This document shows, one piece after another, positions 33,884 to 44,860 of a stretch of 64,000 nt of DNA. The stretch is from Rhea pennata. Its lineage: Eukaryota; Chordata; Aves; Rheiformes; Rheidae. Location: assembly GCF_028389875.1 (NCBI RefSeq), contig NC_084676.1:248001-312000 (forward strand). Direction: 5' to 3'. Every line of letters begins with the position of its first letter. Positions within the stretch are counted from its first letter, which is position 1. The notes under the pieces were generated by a model that was not told the DNA's origin, did not search any database, and saw nothing but the letters and a program-made list of their open reading frames with translations. The position numbers and the translations under genes were made by a program.

Positions 33884-36800
33884 CGATAAGGACACAGCCC
33901 ATGGCACCACAGCAGGAAGACTAGCACAGATAGGAGGGTGACACCTCAACAGGTACCCACAAAAGCCCACTCAGCACAAACACCCTGACCCTGGTTCTGC
34001 AGAGACCCTGCCAAGGTCTCCCCTGTCTGACATGCTGGCTGGTCCAACTGGAAGTTGCCCAGTTGCCCACACACATGTGCACATGCACCTGTGCATACAG
34101 GCACAGAGCATAGATCTCTCCAGAAGTCAGCACCCAGATCTCCTATCCTGCTCAGCAGCTAGTCCAGTTTAAAGTTCACTGCTGTTCTTGAACACAGGCT
34201 CAGAACAGGGAGCACAGTTACACAGAAGAAACAGGATTTAATACCAATTTAGGACAGATTGCTGTGATCATGCAAAGTGCTCCATCAGGCAAGTGTACTG
34301 ACTAGCCCTTGCTTACATGCTATTGGCCCCTTTTCTCCTTTTTATTCCTATTTTCCCAAGCTTGTTTCTCTCCTGTCTGTCCTGAGTCCTCCCTTTCTTT
34401 TGTGTCTGTTCCCCTAAACATCCCATAATTGGTTTCATACAGTTCCCAAATTCCATCTGCTCCACATCAAATTTTTTGTCCCCTTGCATCCTATAGTTGT
34501 CCTTTATCCCTTTGGACCATAATTCCCCTTAATCTGCATGGCATTCCTGGGAAAGAGATGTTTTCACTGAGTCACCTTGTTGGGTTGTGTATGCAGTTAA
34601 AATGGAGTAACAGTTACAATGGTGTAACTGTTCTTCTGTTCTTCTAATATGATCTTAGGAACAACCTATAGAGTGCTCTGTTTTCACCAAGTAGGTTACT
34701 GGGGACTTTCTATCACCATTCCTTTGATCATTCTGCCTCTCCCTTCCTCTCCCATTCTCTCAAGACCTTTGTGTTTAATTTGATTAGTCTTTACTCAGAA
34801 AGCTAAACGCTTTCTTAAGCAGGTGCACACGAGGAGGGTGGTTCCTATCTTACATCTTCAGTCTTTTTTTCCCCTTTTCTTTCTTTGAAGGCCACTCTCA
34901 GCTATGATGAACAGGAGCAGGAGCAGCTAGTATAAGAACTGCTGCCTCCTTCCTCATCAGCTAAGCTCAAATTTTGAAGCGTTCCATAAAATCTGTGTTG
35001 ACCTGAGGACAGGGAAACACATGTAGCATTGGGCACCATATTCACTCCTGGACATTGGAAAAACAGGATATGTTAGTCGATCTGAGCAAAGCAGGCCCAC
35101 AACCTTCTCTGACTCCCTTTGCCCCAGACACATCTAAGCATAGGGCACAGGGAGCCCCCAGTTTCCCTTGCTCCTGAGGGGACAAGCCAGTTCAGCTAAG
35201 CACTGGGGTTCCTGGAGGGGGGCAGTGTTAGAGCTCAGAGGTGCATGGTGGTACTGCATGAGGTCAAACAGCTGGGGGTGATTCTGAGATCACTGAGGTT
35301 GTATCAGAATGGCCATCCAATTGTGGTAGGGCCTCCTGGTGACATGGGCTCTTTCTTACCTAATGGCTGGGGTTAACAGGAAGGTGAAGTTTCCATTGGA
35401 GGAGTACGAGGCAGCTTCCCACATGCGAGGATGTTTCTGCCAGAGGAGTAACAGTGACTTCAGGCACTCGCTTATGTGGCTCATTTCCAGGGAAAATCTA
35501 AGGATGGGCTTTCTTTGGAAATTAGGACCAGTGCAAGCATCACTTCTTATCTTGAAGAAAAGTGGTCCCTTAACTACCAATGTGGAAAGCTGAGATGTTT
35601 CAAGTGTGTCAGGAGCAGAGAGTTGCCACTTTCTGGTTGTGTAGAGCTACAGCTGACACCTGGCAGATGGGTAGGACAAACGTGCTCCTGGCCTCAGATG
35701 GAAAAATGTGGCCAAGAGCCCAGGGCATACTGCTGAGTTCAGCACTCAGAGAAGCAAAAGCAACACTGTTTAATAAATATAAGCTATTGGCACTGGTTGT
35801 TATTAATGCATCCCTCAACAGAGCAACTGCTTCTATCTGTATTGTATGTAACTCAATGCACAGGGAGGAAAGACTTGGTATCTCAGCTTAGTGACCAGTG
35901 CACTGCCACAATGAAGCATCACCCTGGAAAAAATGTGGTGTTTGCTACTGTTTGCACAGTGCCTTGAAAACATCATGAACTGAAAAGAGTCTTTCGACTG
36001 GCTGTCCAGAGCTTGATTTTCAACATGCATTGTGAAGAGTCCCTTCCCACAGAGCTGGAAGTTATCCATTGCTAGGGACCATGAGAGCCACATTCTGAGA
36101 GGTGATTTGGACTCTGCTGTTCCCTAGGTGGGGCAATGAAAGAGGTAAAATTGGAAGGGAGGTCAGAACATTGGCATGAGAGCTTGGCTGTCTGCAACTC
36201 GGCAGAAAGTTTCCCTTGATTGCTGAGTCAGGCCTTTGCTGGGACCTCAGGGATGGCTCAGGTAGGAGCAATGAGCAGCTCTCACCCCTGCCTAGGGGTG
36301 GAGATGTGTTATGCTGGTGAGGTATGTTCTGAAGACATAGTGCTCAGAGGTTTGGTATCAGAGATCCCACTAACTCTGGACAAACGCAGAAGATGTGGCC
36401 TGTAGTCAAGGCAAATTTCAACAGAAGATACATAGACAGAAATAAATTCAGATTACTGCAAAGTTAGATTATGCAGCTAGTGCCTTCCTTAGGCCAACCG
36501 ACATGAGCAAGGTTGAAATATAGGAGGAGGGAAGGGTACTGTGAAATAGAGTCTCACAAAATTAGGCCAGAGAAGGCATGAATTGGGCTGAGCTCTGAGC
36601 AAAGGGTCAAAGTCTGACTGAAAGCAATGGGAAAAACCATGGAAAAATCATTCTGCATTTGCAAAGACTAAAAGCTCTGTGGACAGCGATGCATGGAAAG
36701 AAGCAGAGTAGGTGAGGCATAGGTGGCATAGGAGGCTCTCAAGAACATAAGCTACACCCAGGCTAGAAAAGCCCTTCTTAGACTAGCCTCCAGACACATA

Positions 36801-37329
36801 GAAGAAAACATTAAGAGGTTACCATGGACTAATGAGACATGCCATGGATAGCAAAACACCTTGGAAGATGTCACCAGGCCCCTATGGCTTTATCTGTGGG
36901 GGAACACGAAAGGGTCCAAGGAGGGAAGCTGTGATATGCAGTAACAAATCTCTCTGGAGCTTCCTTCCCCAAGTACTGAGCAACATCAAGGATCATCGGT
37001 GTGCAGCATGACAAGGAAAACTGAAGTCTCAAATTAGAGATGGAAAGTTCTCGACTTGTGACGAAAAGAGGGAGGTGACTGGCACTCGCATTTAGATATC
37101 TTCAGTAATGTCTCAAGGAGACTGGATTGCAGGCAGAGGGAAATAGAGACCAACTGAGCACTCAAGAAAGAACGAAACCAGGATAAGTGTGGATGGAGAG
37201 GAATAAGGATGATCTGTGGGAAAATGGAGGGAAAGGAAGGAAACCTAAGGGTGCATGGAGGGGAAAGGAGCTAACCTAAGGACCCGTGGAAGGGAATGCA
37301 GCTGATCTGAACTCATTATTGTACTCAGA

Positions 37330-37715
37330 TATCCCCTTTTCTGCCCCCAAATACCCTTCCCACAGTCTACTATTCTTTTCCCTGTGCTTAAGGATGTTCC
37401 CTTCAAGACACAAATAAACCCCTCACACACCCAAAACCCCCCTCCCATTCCCACATACCATCTTCCTGCATCCAACCAGCCCCCTTCCATGCCCTAATGC
37501 CCCATCATACCATCCCACACCCAGCTATATCCAAATACCCACTCCTGCACCCAGATACCCCCTTCTGCATGCAAATACCCATCTCTCACACCCAAATACA
37601 CCGCTAACTGTACCCAAATATCTCTTGCTTGCATTCAGATATCCTCTGCACCCAAATGAACCCCTAAGGCCACACTCGCATCCAAGTACACTTTTCCTGC
37701 ATGTAAATACACACA
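37330..37715. repeat. Degenerate minisatellite upstream of APBB3
   Basis: Roughly 27-30 bp units built on a CACCCAAATACCC core recur across about 380 bp (for example around 37510-37660). Units are diverged and vary in length. The array ends just before the CT/CA microsatellite of the APBB3 promoter. Confidence 0.65.
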
Positions 37716-37731
37716 CGTGGGCGAATGCACG

Positions 37732-37734
<3 letters not shown>

Positions 37735-37822
<88 letters not shown>
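37735..37822. repeat. (CT)n(CA)n compound microsatellite in APBB3 5' region
   Basis: About 16 CT units pass directly into about 27 CA units, ending about 140 bp before the APBB3 start codon. The tract is open in several frames and generates large spurious ORFs on both strands. Confidence 0.95.
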
Positions 37823-37824
37823 AT

Positions 37825-38400
37825 TGCCTGCGCTCTGGTTTCTCTCCTCCACCCCTGCTGCCGCTTCCGCCCCGCCTCTGCCGCCTGCCCCCCGCCGCAG
37901 CCGCCGCTCGGGCCGCGCCTCCCGGGAGCCGCGGGCCGAGGTGGGCCCGCATCGAGGCCATGCTGGGCAAGGACTACATGCTGGCCATCATCCTGGTCAA
38001 CTGCGACGGTAGCGGGGCCGGGTTGCGGGGTGGGAGGGGAGGGCCACGGCTGCTGGAGGGGCGGCGGCCATGCTCCCGGGTGGCCCAGCCTGCGGTGGGG
38101 TGCGGGGGTGCCAGGAGCTGTGTCCGCTGCGGGGTGCCGCGCTGGCGGAGATCGTTGCCGGGGCCGGGGAGGGCTGCAGGCGCGGCCGGGGGGCGCGGGC
38201 CGGCGGGCGTGGCGCCCGCCGCTGTCCGCGGTGCTGAGCGGGCGCGGCCTGCGGGAGCGGCCCCGGCCTCCGCGCTGCTGCCCGGCGCTGCGGACGCTCC
38301 AGGCGGGGGAGCCAGCGGGGGCTTCAGCGTTTTTCCCCGCGGGACCTTTCAAGGGCAAGGAAGGCGGTTTTTGTCCAAGCCCCTGCTGGCGCAGGGTTGT
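37825..38400 (+). promoter_or_regulatory. APBB3: CpG-rich promoter/first-exon region of APBB3
   Basis: GC content and CpG density rise sharply here and cover the start codon at 37960 and the first donor. No TATA box is evident, as is typical of a CpG-island promoter. Confidence 0.7.
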
Positions 38401-41400
38401 GTGCTGCCAGCCTGGCAGGCGGTCCAACTAGCCCTGGGGGGCCCCAGTCCAGCCAGGTGCTAGGGGGTGGGGGCATGCAGAACCCCCGAGGTAGCTGGGG
38501 TCAGGACCCATCACAAGCTCGGGGGAGACCAGCCAGGTCCTTGCAAGACAGACAGAGACAGAGGCCTGAGGGCTGGGGTGTCTGGCTCAGCAATGGGTTG
38601 CCAGGCTCTTTGCCCCCTTGGCACCTGCAGTGGACACCTCTGGCTCCAGACCTTCACTGTCCACACCTTCATTTTCTTCCCACTTCTCATCATCCCCGTG
38701 CTGCCCAGAGCAAAGGCATCAGCAGGACCTAATGACTATGGGAGAGGGACAATCACCCTCACCCTGAACCAAGAAGGGCCACTCCCTGCTCTGTGGACAG
38801 GACTCTGAGAGTAGACTTGGGGCAGGAGACTGCTGCACTGTGCTGTGCCATGGCTGGGTCCACCTGTTGTGTGAGCAGGTCTGGAGGCCAGCAGGGCATG
38901 GGAAGCAGAGCGTGGCCCATCTCTGGCTTTGATGGACTACCCACCATCTCTCCCTCCCAGTAGCACAGCTCAAGGGGATAAGTTCCCAGAAGAGGCATGC
39001 CGACCTCTGAGTATTTTTAGCTGTATTCCCAGGAGCAGACTGCATTACAGTTCTGCACCAGAGGCCCATTTCTGTGACCTCACTGGGGCTTGGGGGTTTG
39101 AGGAGGAGGGGGTTAATCTGTCCCTCTCCCTGCCCCCACAGCCCTCCAAGGGCACTTTCTCCCTCCCAGAGGTCCATCCCCAACCCTTTCCTGTGGCAAA
39201 TATGAGAGAAGCCAAGCTTGAGCACCTAAGGGTGTTGGCAGAGGGCTGGGGACTGCATGCTGGCAGCAAGATCCCTGGCCTGGCAGCCCTGTGGCCCTAC
39301 CAGGGTACCTCTGCACTGTGCCTTCTCCCCTGGGCACTGCACTGTGCTCATGTTAGGTCACCCCCTCCTTCCAGCTGCAGTGAGACAACTGCCTGCATTG
39401 GTCACAGTGCCAGGACTCCTGGGGTCTGTACCAACACTAACCTAGAGAGGGCGCATTGTCTAGTGGGTAGAGCAAGGCATTATGCCACTGCTGCCCTTGA
39501 GTCTGACCCCGACAGTGGCACATCTCTCCCATGACCCGTGGGCAAGGCTCCCAGGCAGCTCTGAGCTTTCCGAGCAAGCTCCTCCTTCCCCACCTCCCCC
39601 ATGAAGGGTGCCATGTGCTTTGGTTGGCAGCAGAAGGAAGGCTCTTCTTGGGATGAGGGATTGCCACCCACGCTCTGCTCCATGAGCAGTGAGGACTGAC
39701 AGGGCTGGCCTGAGCTAAGCTGTGCCCTGCTCCTGCAGCCTCGCTGGCACCTCTCAAGGTCTTCTTGTTCAGAATTTCTCTTCCTAGCCATGTGCACTGG
39801 GGCACCATATCTGACCCTAGGGGCAGCCGTAGCTCCCTCCTGCCTGAAGCCACTTGCTTCTCAGACCCTCTTGCAGCTGAAAGCAGTTGTAGCAACTTTT
39901 TCCCCATCCCACACTCTTCTTCTGCCTAGACAACCTCTGGAGTGACCAGAGCCTGGAGACAGACCCTGACCTCCCTGCAGGCTGGAGGAAAATTCGTGAT
40001 TCTCTGGGCACCTACTATTGGCATGTACCAACCGGCACGACACAGTGGCAGCACCCAGCATGCACTGCTGGCCCAGGCAGGAGCCTGCAGCCTTATGGAG
40101 AGGAAATGCTCCAGCAAATGGTAGGAGACGTGTGCAGGGAAGTGAAGGCTGGTGTTGGATCCCCTCACTGGGAATAAGCAGCTCAGAGTGGCTAGCCCAA
40201 GCCTGGTAGGAGCCCACTACAGAGGGGCTGGTGAAGGATGCACTGGGTGGCTCTAGTCCAGCCTCCCCTTGGAATGAGACTGTTTCCATCATGCCAAGGG
40301 CCTGCTCAGTCCTTTCCTGGCTGGGGGTAACTCCTTTGTGGAGCTCTGTGATGGCCCTTGTTGGCCCCATCCTAGCACTTCCTGAAGTCCCCTTGGGTTA
40401 AGTCTTTGCTCGCCTGGTAGGGAGGCCACATGCACAAGGCCCCTGCAGATATGTGCTCCTCTCCAGCAACCCCTCTCACTGCCCTCATCCCCTTCCTTTT
40501 CCCTCTCCCAGGACCGCCAGGCCTCCACAGTGAACCACCTCTTGAAGGACAGGCCCATTCCCAGCCCTATGGCTTCCCTGTCCAGGAGGTAGGGTTATCC
40601 ATACACTCTGCTAACACGGCGCTTTGGGGGATTTGGGAACATGGGACAGTGGGGACTTTGGGGAATGAAGCAGTGAACACCCTTTTGCCCACTGCTGGGT
40701 GCTGGTCCTCAGCATCCTCCCTCAGAGCAGCCACATGGATTGCAGTCAGACAAATTGACCTGGGCACCCTCACCAGATGCTCCATGGCTCGTAGCATGGG
40801 GGGTGGGGCTCCTGCTGCCAAGGCATCCTGGCACTTCTCAAGGCACTAGTGCCCAGAGACAGTGCTACTGAGCAGAAGTCTTGCTCACCTCGTTGCCCCA
40901 TCCCTTTGCAGGACCTCACTGCCCTGGCATGGAGATGACTTCCAGCACACTGCTGAGCCTGGCTCCAAGGTACTGCATACAGAGGTGGGGGTCCTGGCAC
41001 ACTGGGAGGCTCTTGCCCCTGTCTCAGAGCACCTGGACGAGTGGCACTGAGGCACCACGTAGAGGGATGGAGGGCAGCAGGGAGTACCTGGCAGCTGGCA
41101 AGCATGGGGATGGAGGCAAGGGCAGTGATGGTCATGCTGACCTGGCATGCAAACCTCATGTGCCCCTGCTCAGTGCTTTGCCGTGCGCTCGCTGGGCTGG
41201 GTTGAGATCCCTGAGGAAGACCTAGCACCTGGTAAGAGCAGCATCGCCGTCAACAACTGCATCCAGCAGCTCTCCAACAGCAAGAGCCGGGGCCACGACT
41301 CTGCAGGCAGCTGGGATGAGGTGAGGAACAGAGACAGTATTGCTGGGGAGGTTCCCGCAGCCGTGTCCAGGGCCCAGCAATGCTGCAGCTGGTTGTCCCC

Positions 41401-44303
41401 ACATATGGGGACATATGCCTGGGGAGCCCGGGAAGCCCAGGGACCAGAGCCATTGGCAGAGCGAGCTCTCTCCACACCCAGGTTGAAGACGGCAGTGCCC
41501 AGTTGTGGGGCAGGCCAGACTGTTGGGGTTTTCCCTGAGAAAAGGACAGTGCCAGGAGATGCCTACATGGCAGGGCCTGTCCCCACACACGAGGGTTGTA
41601 TCAGGGGCATCCCGGTATGAGGCAGGGCAGGTGGACAGGGTTGTCCCACACTTCAGGAATATACTGGGAGGTGTCAAGGTGCAAACAGGGTGGGTGGATG
41701 GGGTTGTCCCTGCACACAAGACCAGTGCCAGGGTGCCCAGGTATGGGGCAGGTGAGGTGGCTGTGACTGGCCTGCTACCAGGCTGAGGGTACCCCCGGCT
41801 CTCCACAGGGTCAGAACCTGGTGATGATCCTGAAGAAGGACACCATGAGCTTGGTGGACCCCCTGGACCACAGCCTCATCCACTGCCAGCCCATCCTCAA
41901 CATCCGTGTCTGGGGTGTTGGCTGCAACAATGGCAGGTGCCGGGGGCAGGGGCCCCTCCATGGCAGGCAGCGGCACAGCCCATGGGCTATGGGATGCCCC
42001 TGCACCTGGGAGCCATGCCATGGCCTAGTACCCGGGGGACTTCAGCAGCCCTGGCTCTGCTCACTTGGGATGGCGAGACCCATGCAGTAACCTGTCTGCT
42101 CTCCTCTCTCCTGATTGCCATGGTGGATGCAGGGACAGGTAAGGTGGTGAGGGGCTATGAGGCCACGTGAGGCATTGCCTCCACCAGGTTCTCCCTCACC
42201 TGCCCTTGATCTTGCAGGGACTTTGCATTTGTGGCCAATGACAAGGATACCTGCGTGCTCAAGTGTCACGTCTTCCACTGCAACGTGCCTGCCAAGGGCA
42301 TTGCTAAGGCGCTGCATGAGATGTGCTCAAAGGTGGGGTGCCAGGGCCTGTGGTCACAGGTGGGCTGAGCCCACTCCCAGCCCTGGTAGACAGAGTGGCA
42401 GAGTTCCTGGGGACATATCTGGGCATGATCCCATGGTTTCAGGGTGGAGGGAGGTCACAGGGCTTGCTGGCTTTACCAGCCAGCACACACCTCGGTTACC
42501 TGCTCAGTGTGCTGCCCACCACCACTGAAGAGGGGCTGAGAGGTACTTGGGCACCCCTGAAAGTACAGAGCCCCATGTGATGTTGTCTCCTGCAGATCAT
42601 GGCTGAGCGAGCAGCAGCAAGCAGCAGCCTCCCGCGCGCCATCACCTGCGAGTCCATATCCCCTGACGACCTGCCGCTGCAAGGTATCGTCCCTCAGGCA
42701 CCCTGGTGACCCCCTGTGAGGGCCAGCCACCATGCTCCCTGTGTCCACAGCCCTATGCACTGCTGCCCCAGCATGGACAGGCCCGGGCTCAGTGGGGCCA
42801 TGCTGCACTTGGCCACCAGAACCCCTTGTCCTGTCTGGATGCATCTTCAGGGGCTTTGGGGATCCTGGGGCTGTGTGCATGGCAGTCCCAGGCATTTCGC
42901 CTATCTTGGCAGTGGATATCCTGGACGCTGTGAGACAGTCGATCCAGAAGTACGAGGCGCTGTACATTGGCAGCTTGCCCGTGCCCAGGGCCATGGGTAA
43001 GTGGTGTTGTCCCTCACAGTGGCTCAGGGATGCTCAAGAAACATCTCCTTGTAGGAGAGACCAAGTGAGATCTGCACAGGCCAGGAGTCCTGCGCACGAG
43101 GCCTCAGTGCTGCCACCCAGCAGCACCTGTCCACTTGCCTCACTGGGGCAGGGACCGCCAGCGGTGTCTCTCACCCCACCAGGGATGGACGTGCTGAATG
43201 AGGCCATTGAGAAGCTGACAAGAGGCCCTGGGCGGGAGCGCTGGACACCCTCCCTCATCAGCGTGTCAGACACGGCCATGAGGGTGCACTCGGCACAGGT
43301 GGGGCCCAGGGGGCTCAGTGCTGGGTAGCACCTCCTGGGTAGCAGCTCTTGCGGCGTGGCTGAGCCCTGGGTACGGTGGGGAGGGGGGAGGGTTGGTGCA
43401 TGACAGATTGCCCCGTGTCCCTGGCAAGGAGGACAGGGAGGAGGCTCACATCTGGGAGTGCCAGGTTCGCTACGTGACCTTCATTGGGGTGGGCAGGGAC
43501 GTGCACACCTTCGCCCTCATCGTGGACATGGGACAGCGCTTCCAGTGCACGGCGTTCTGGTGTGAGCCTGACGCTGGCACCATCTCAGAGGCGGTGCAGG
43601 CGGCTTGCATGGTGAGTGGGGCCCCGGGGCACCACTGAGCACCTCCCTGTGCCCCCAAAGGGTGCCGTCATCACTTCTCCCCCATCACAGGTCCCCTCTC
43701 AACCCCGCTGGTGCCATCCCCACGTCCTGCCATCCCGTCCCCCCTGTCATGGGTCCCTCCTTGGCCCTACTGGGTGCCATCTCCATGTCCCACTGTCATG
43801 GGTCCCTCTGCAGCTCTACCGGTGTTGTCCCCACGTCCCCACTGCCGCGGGTCCCCTCAGCCCTGCTGGGTGCCATCCCCACATCGCGTCGTCGGTCCCC
43901 CCGCGGCCCTGCTGGTGTGGTCCCAACACCCTCCCGTCGCGGGTCCCCTTGGTGCCATCCCCACATCCCGCCATCGCAGTACCCGGCAGCCCTGCCACTG
44001 CCGTCTCCACATCCCGCCGCAGTCCCCATGTCCCCTCCATCGCGGGTCCCTCCGCAGCCCTGCTGGCGCCGTCCCCACGCTGCGCGTGTCGCCTCCCCGC
44101 AGGTGCAGTACCAGAAGTGCCTGGTGGCCGCGGCGAAGGGCGCAGCAGCGCGGACCCGGCCGGCAGCCGCCGCGGGCAGCCCCGCGGACTCGGGGGGGCC
44201 CGGCGTGCCCAAGGCGAGGGGCGGCCCGGGGCCCCGCAAACGCGGCGTCTTCTCCTTCCTGGAGACCTTCCGCCAGAAGCGCTCGGCGCTGCACACGCCC
44301 TAG
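37960..44303 (+). CDS. APBB3: Amyloid-beta precursor protein-binding family B member 3 (Fe65-like 2)
   Basis: This adaptor binds the cytoplasmic tail of APP-family proteins through PTB domains. Exons as read: 37960-38008, 39930-40120, 40512-40588, 40912-40969, 41174-41320, 41809-41936, 42218-42332, 42596-42683, 42913-42996, 43183-43298, 43429-43611, 44103-44303. They total 1437 nt, 478 aa (human recalled as about 486). The start [16 protein letters not shown] matches the human N-terminus. The WW domain is in exon 2 ([18 protein letters not shown]). PTB1 runs from CFAVRSLGW through [19 protein letters not shown] to [12 protein letters not shown]2 runs from [11 protein letters not shown] through VTFIGVGRD to [10 protein letters not shown]. 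The C-terminus has the family tail [13 protein letters not shown]. All junction phases agree. The gene is followed closely by SRA1. Confidence 0.97.
39445..39565 (+). mobile_element. Ancient tRNA-derived SINE (MIR/CORE-like) in APBB3 intron 1
   Basis: TGTCTAGTGGGTAGAGCAAGG matches a Pol III A box, GAGTCTGACCCCGACAGTGG sits where the B box is expected, and TGACCCGTGGGCAAGG resembles the MIR TGACCTTGGGCAAG block. It is diverged and shows no functional tRNA fold. Confidence 0.45.
41380..41795. repeat. Degenerate minisatellite in APBB3 intron
   Basis: About six diverged units of roughly 60 bp share GGCAGG..GGTTGTCCC(C/T)(A/G)CACA..AGG...CAGG blocks between exons 41174-41320 and 41809-41936. Confidence 0.55.
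43690..44090. repeat. C-rich minisatellite in last APBB3 intron
   Basis: About seven or eight units of 45-60 bp recur. Each is built on GGGTCCC..GCAGCCCTGCTGG followed by TGCCATCCCCAC. The array occupies most of the last intron and stops just before the true acceptor CCTCCCCGCAG at 44102. Several units contain an acceptor-like CGCAG or TGCAG. Confidence 0.8.
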
Positions 44304-44477
44304 GGGCCGGCGGCGGCGGCGGCGCCCCTCCCGGGCGAGGACCCCCGCACCACCGCCATCTCACGCAGCACCACCGCAGGAGGGGCCTGGCCCGGCCCCG
44401 GGGCTCAGCGCCGCCGGGAGCCCCGGGCCCCTGCCCGGCGTCTACCTCAGCGACACTTTCGTAGCCGACCATTTCTC

Positions 44478-44483
44478 AATAAA
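44478..44483 (+). terminator. APBB3: APBB3 poly(A) signal
   Basis: AATAAA lies 175 bp after the APBB3 stop and about 175 bp before the SRA1 start codon, leaving very little intergenic sequence. Confidence 0.85.
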
Positions 44484-44489
44484 ACACCG

Positions 44490-44860
44490 CTCCGCAGCCG
44501 CCGCGCTCCGCGCCGCGCCGCCCCGCGCCGCGCCGCCCGCGCCCCCTCGGGCCCCGCCCCCGCCGGGCCCCACGCCGAGGGCCGGCTCCGAGCCCGGCGC
44601 CCCGGCCGCCCCCGCCCCCGCGCGGAAGGGGCGGGGCCGGGAGCGTGACGTGGCAGGATGGCGGAGCTGTACGTGAAACCGGGTGAGGGGCCGTGTTCCG
44701 AGAACGGAGGTGGGGGGAGAGGGAGGGGGGGGGACGCACTTCCGGTCCGGGAGTGCGGGGCCGGGCGGCGGGGGAGAGCTCTTCCTCGATGGCGCTGCGG
44801 CGGGAGGGCTCACGAGGAGCCGGAGGGCGCCGGGGGAGCCCCGCGGGGGTAGGGGAGCCA
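44490..44860 (+). promoter_or_regulatory. SRA1: CpG-island promoter of SRA1
   Basis: The sequence is extremely CpG-rich and runs from the APBB3 3' end across the SRA1 first exon. CCCCGCCCCC and GGGGCGGGGCC blocks are GC-box (Sp1-type) motifs directly upstream of the start at 44658. Confidence 0.7.

Larger units (their letters stand above)
30871..37300. other. Gene-poor intergenic stretch
   Basis: No frame resembles a known protein. Noted contents are an A run (31488-31511) and an (AC)n tract (33841-33883). A lncRNA cannot be excluded from sequence alone. Confidence 0.5.

Noticed and set aside
37525-38463. Long open frames (248-300 codons) on both strands
   Set aside because: They run through the CT/CA microsatellite and the CpG island and read as dipeptide repeats and Pro/Gly/Arg-rich sequence. 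Only the segment 37960-38008 matches a known protein (APBB3).
39445-39520. A functional tRNA gene
   Set aside because: The A- and B-box-like motifs are present but no cloverleaf or intact anticodon arm is visible. MIR-like sequence follows, so a SINE fits better.
41231-41238. GTAAGAGC as an APBB3 donor
   Set aside because: The frame continues through it as [17 protein letters not shown], which matches human APBB3 exactly in place. The real donor is at 41321.
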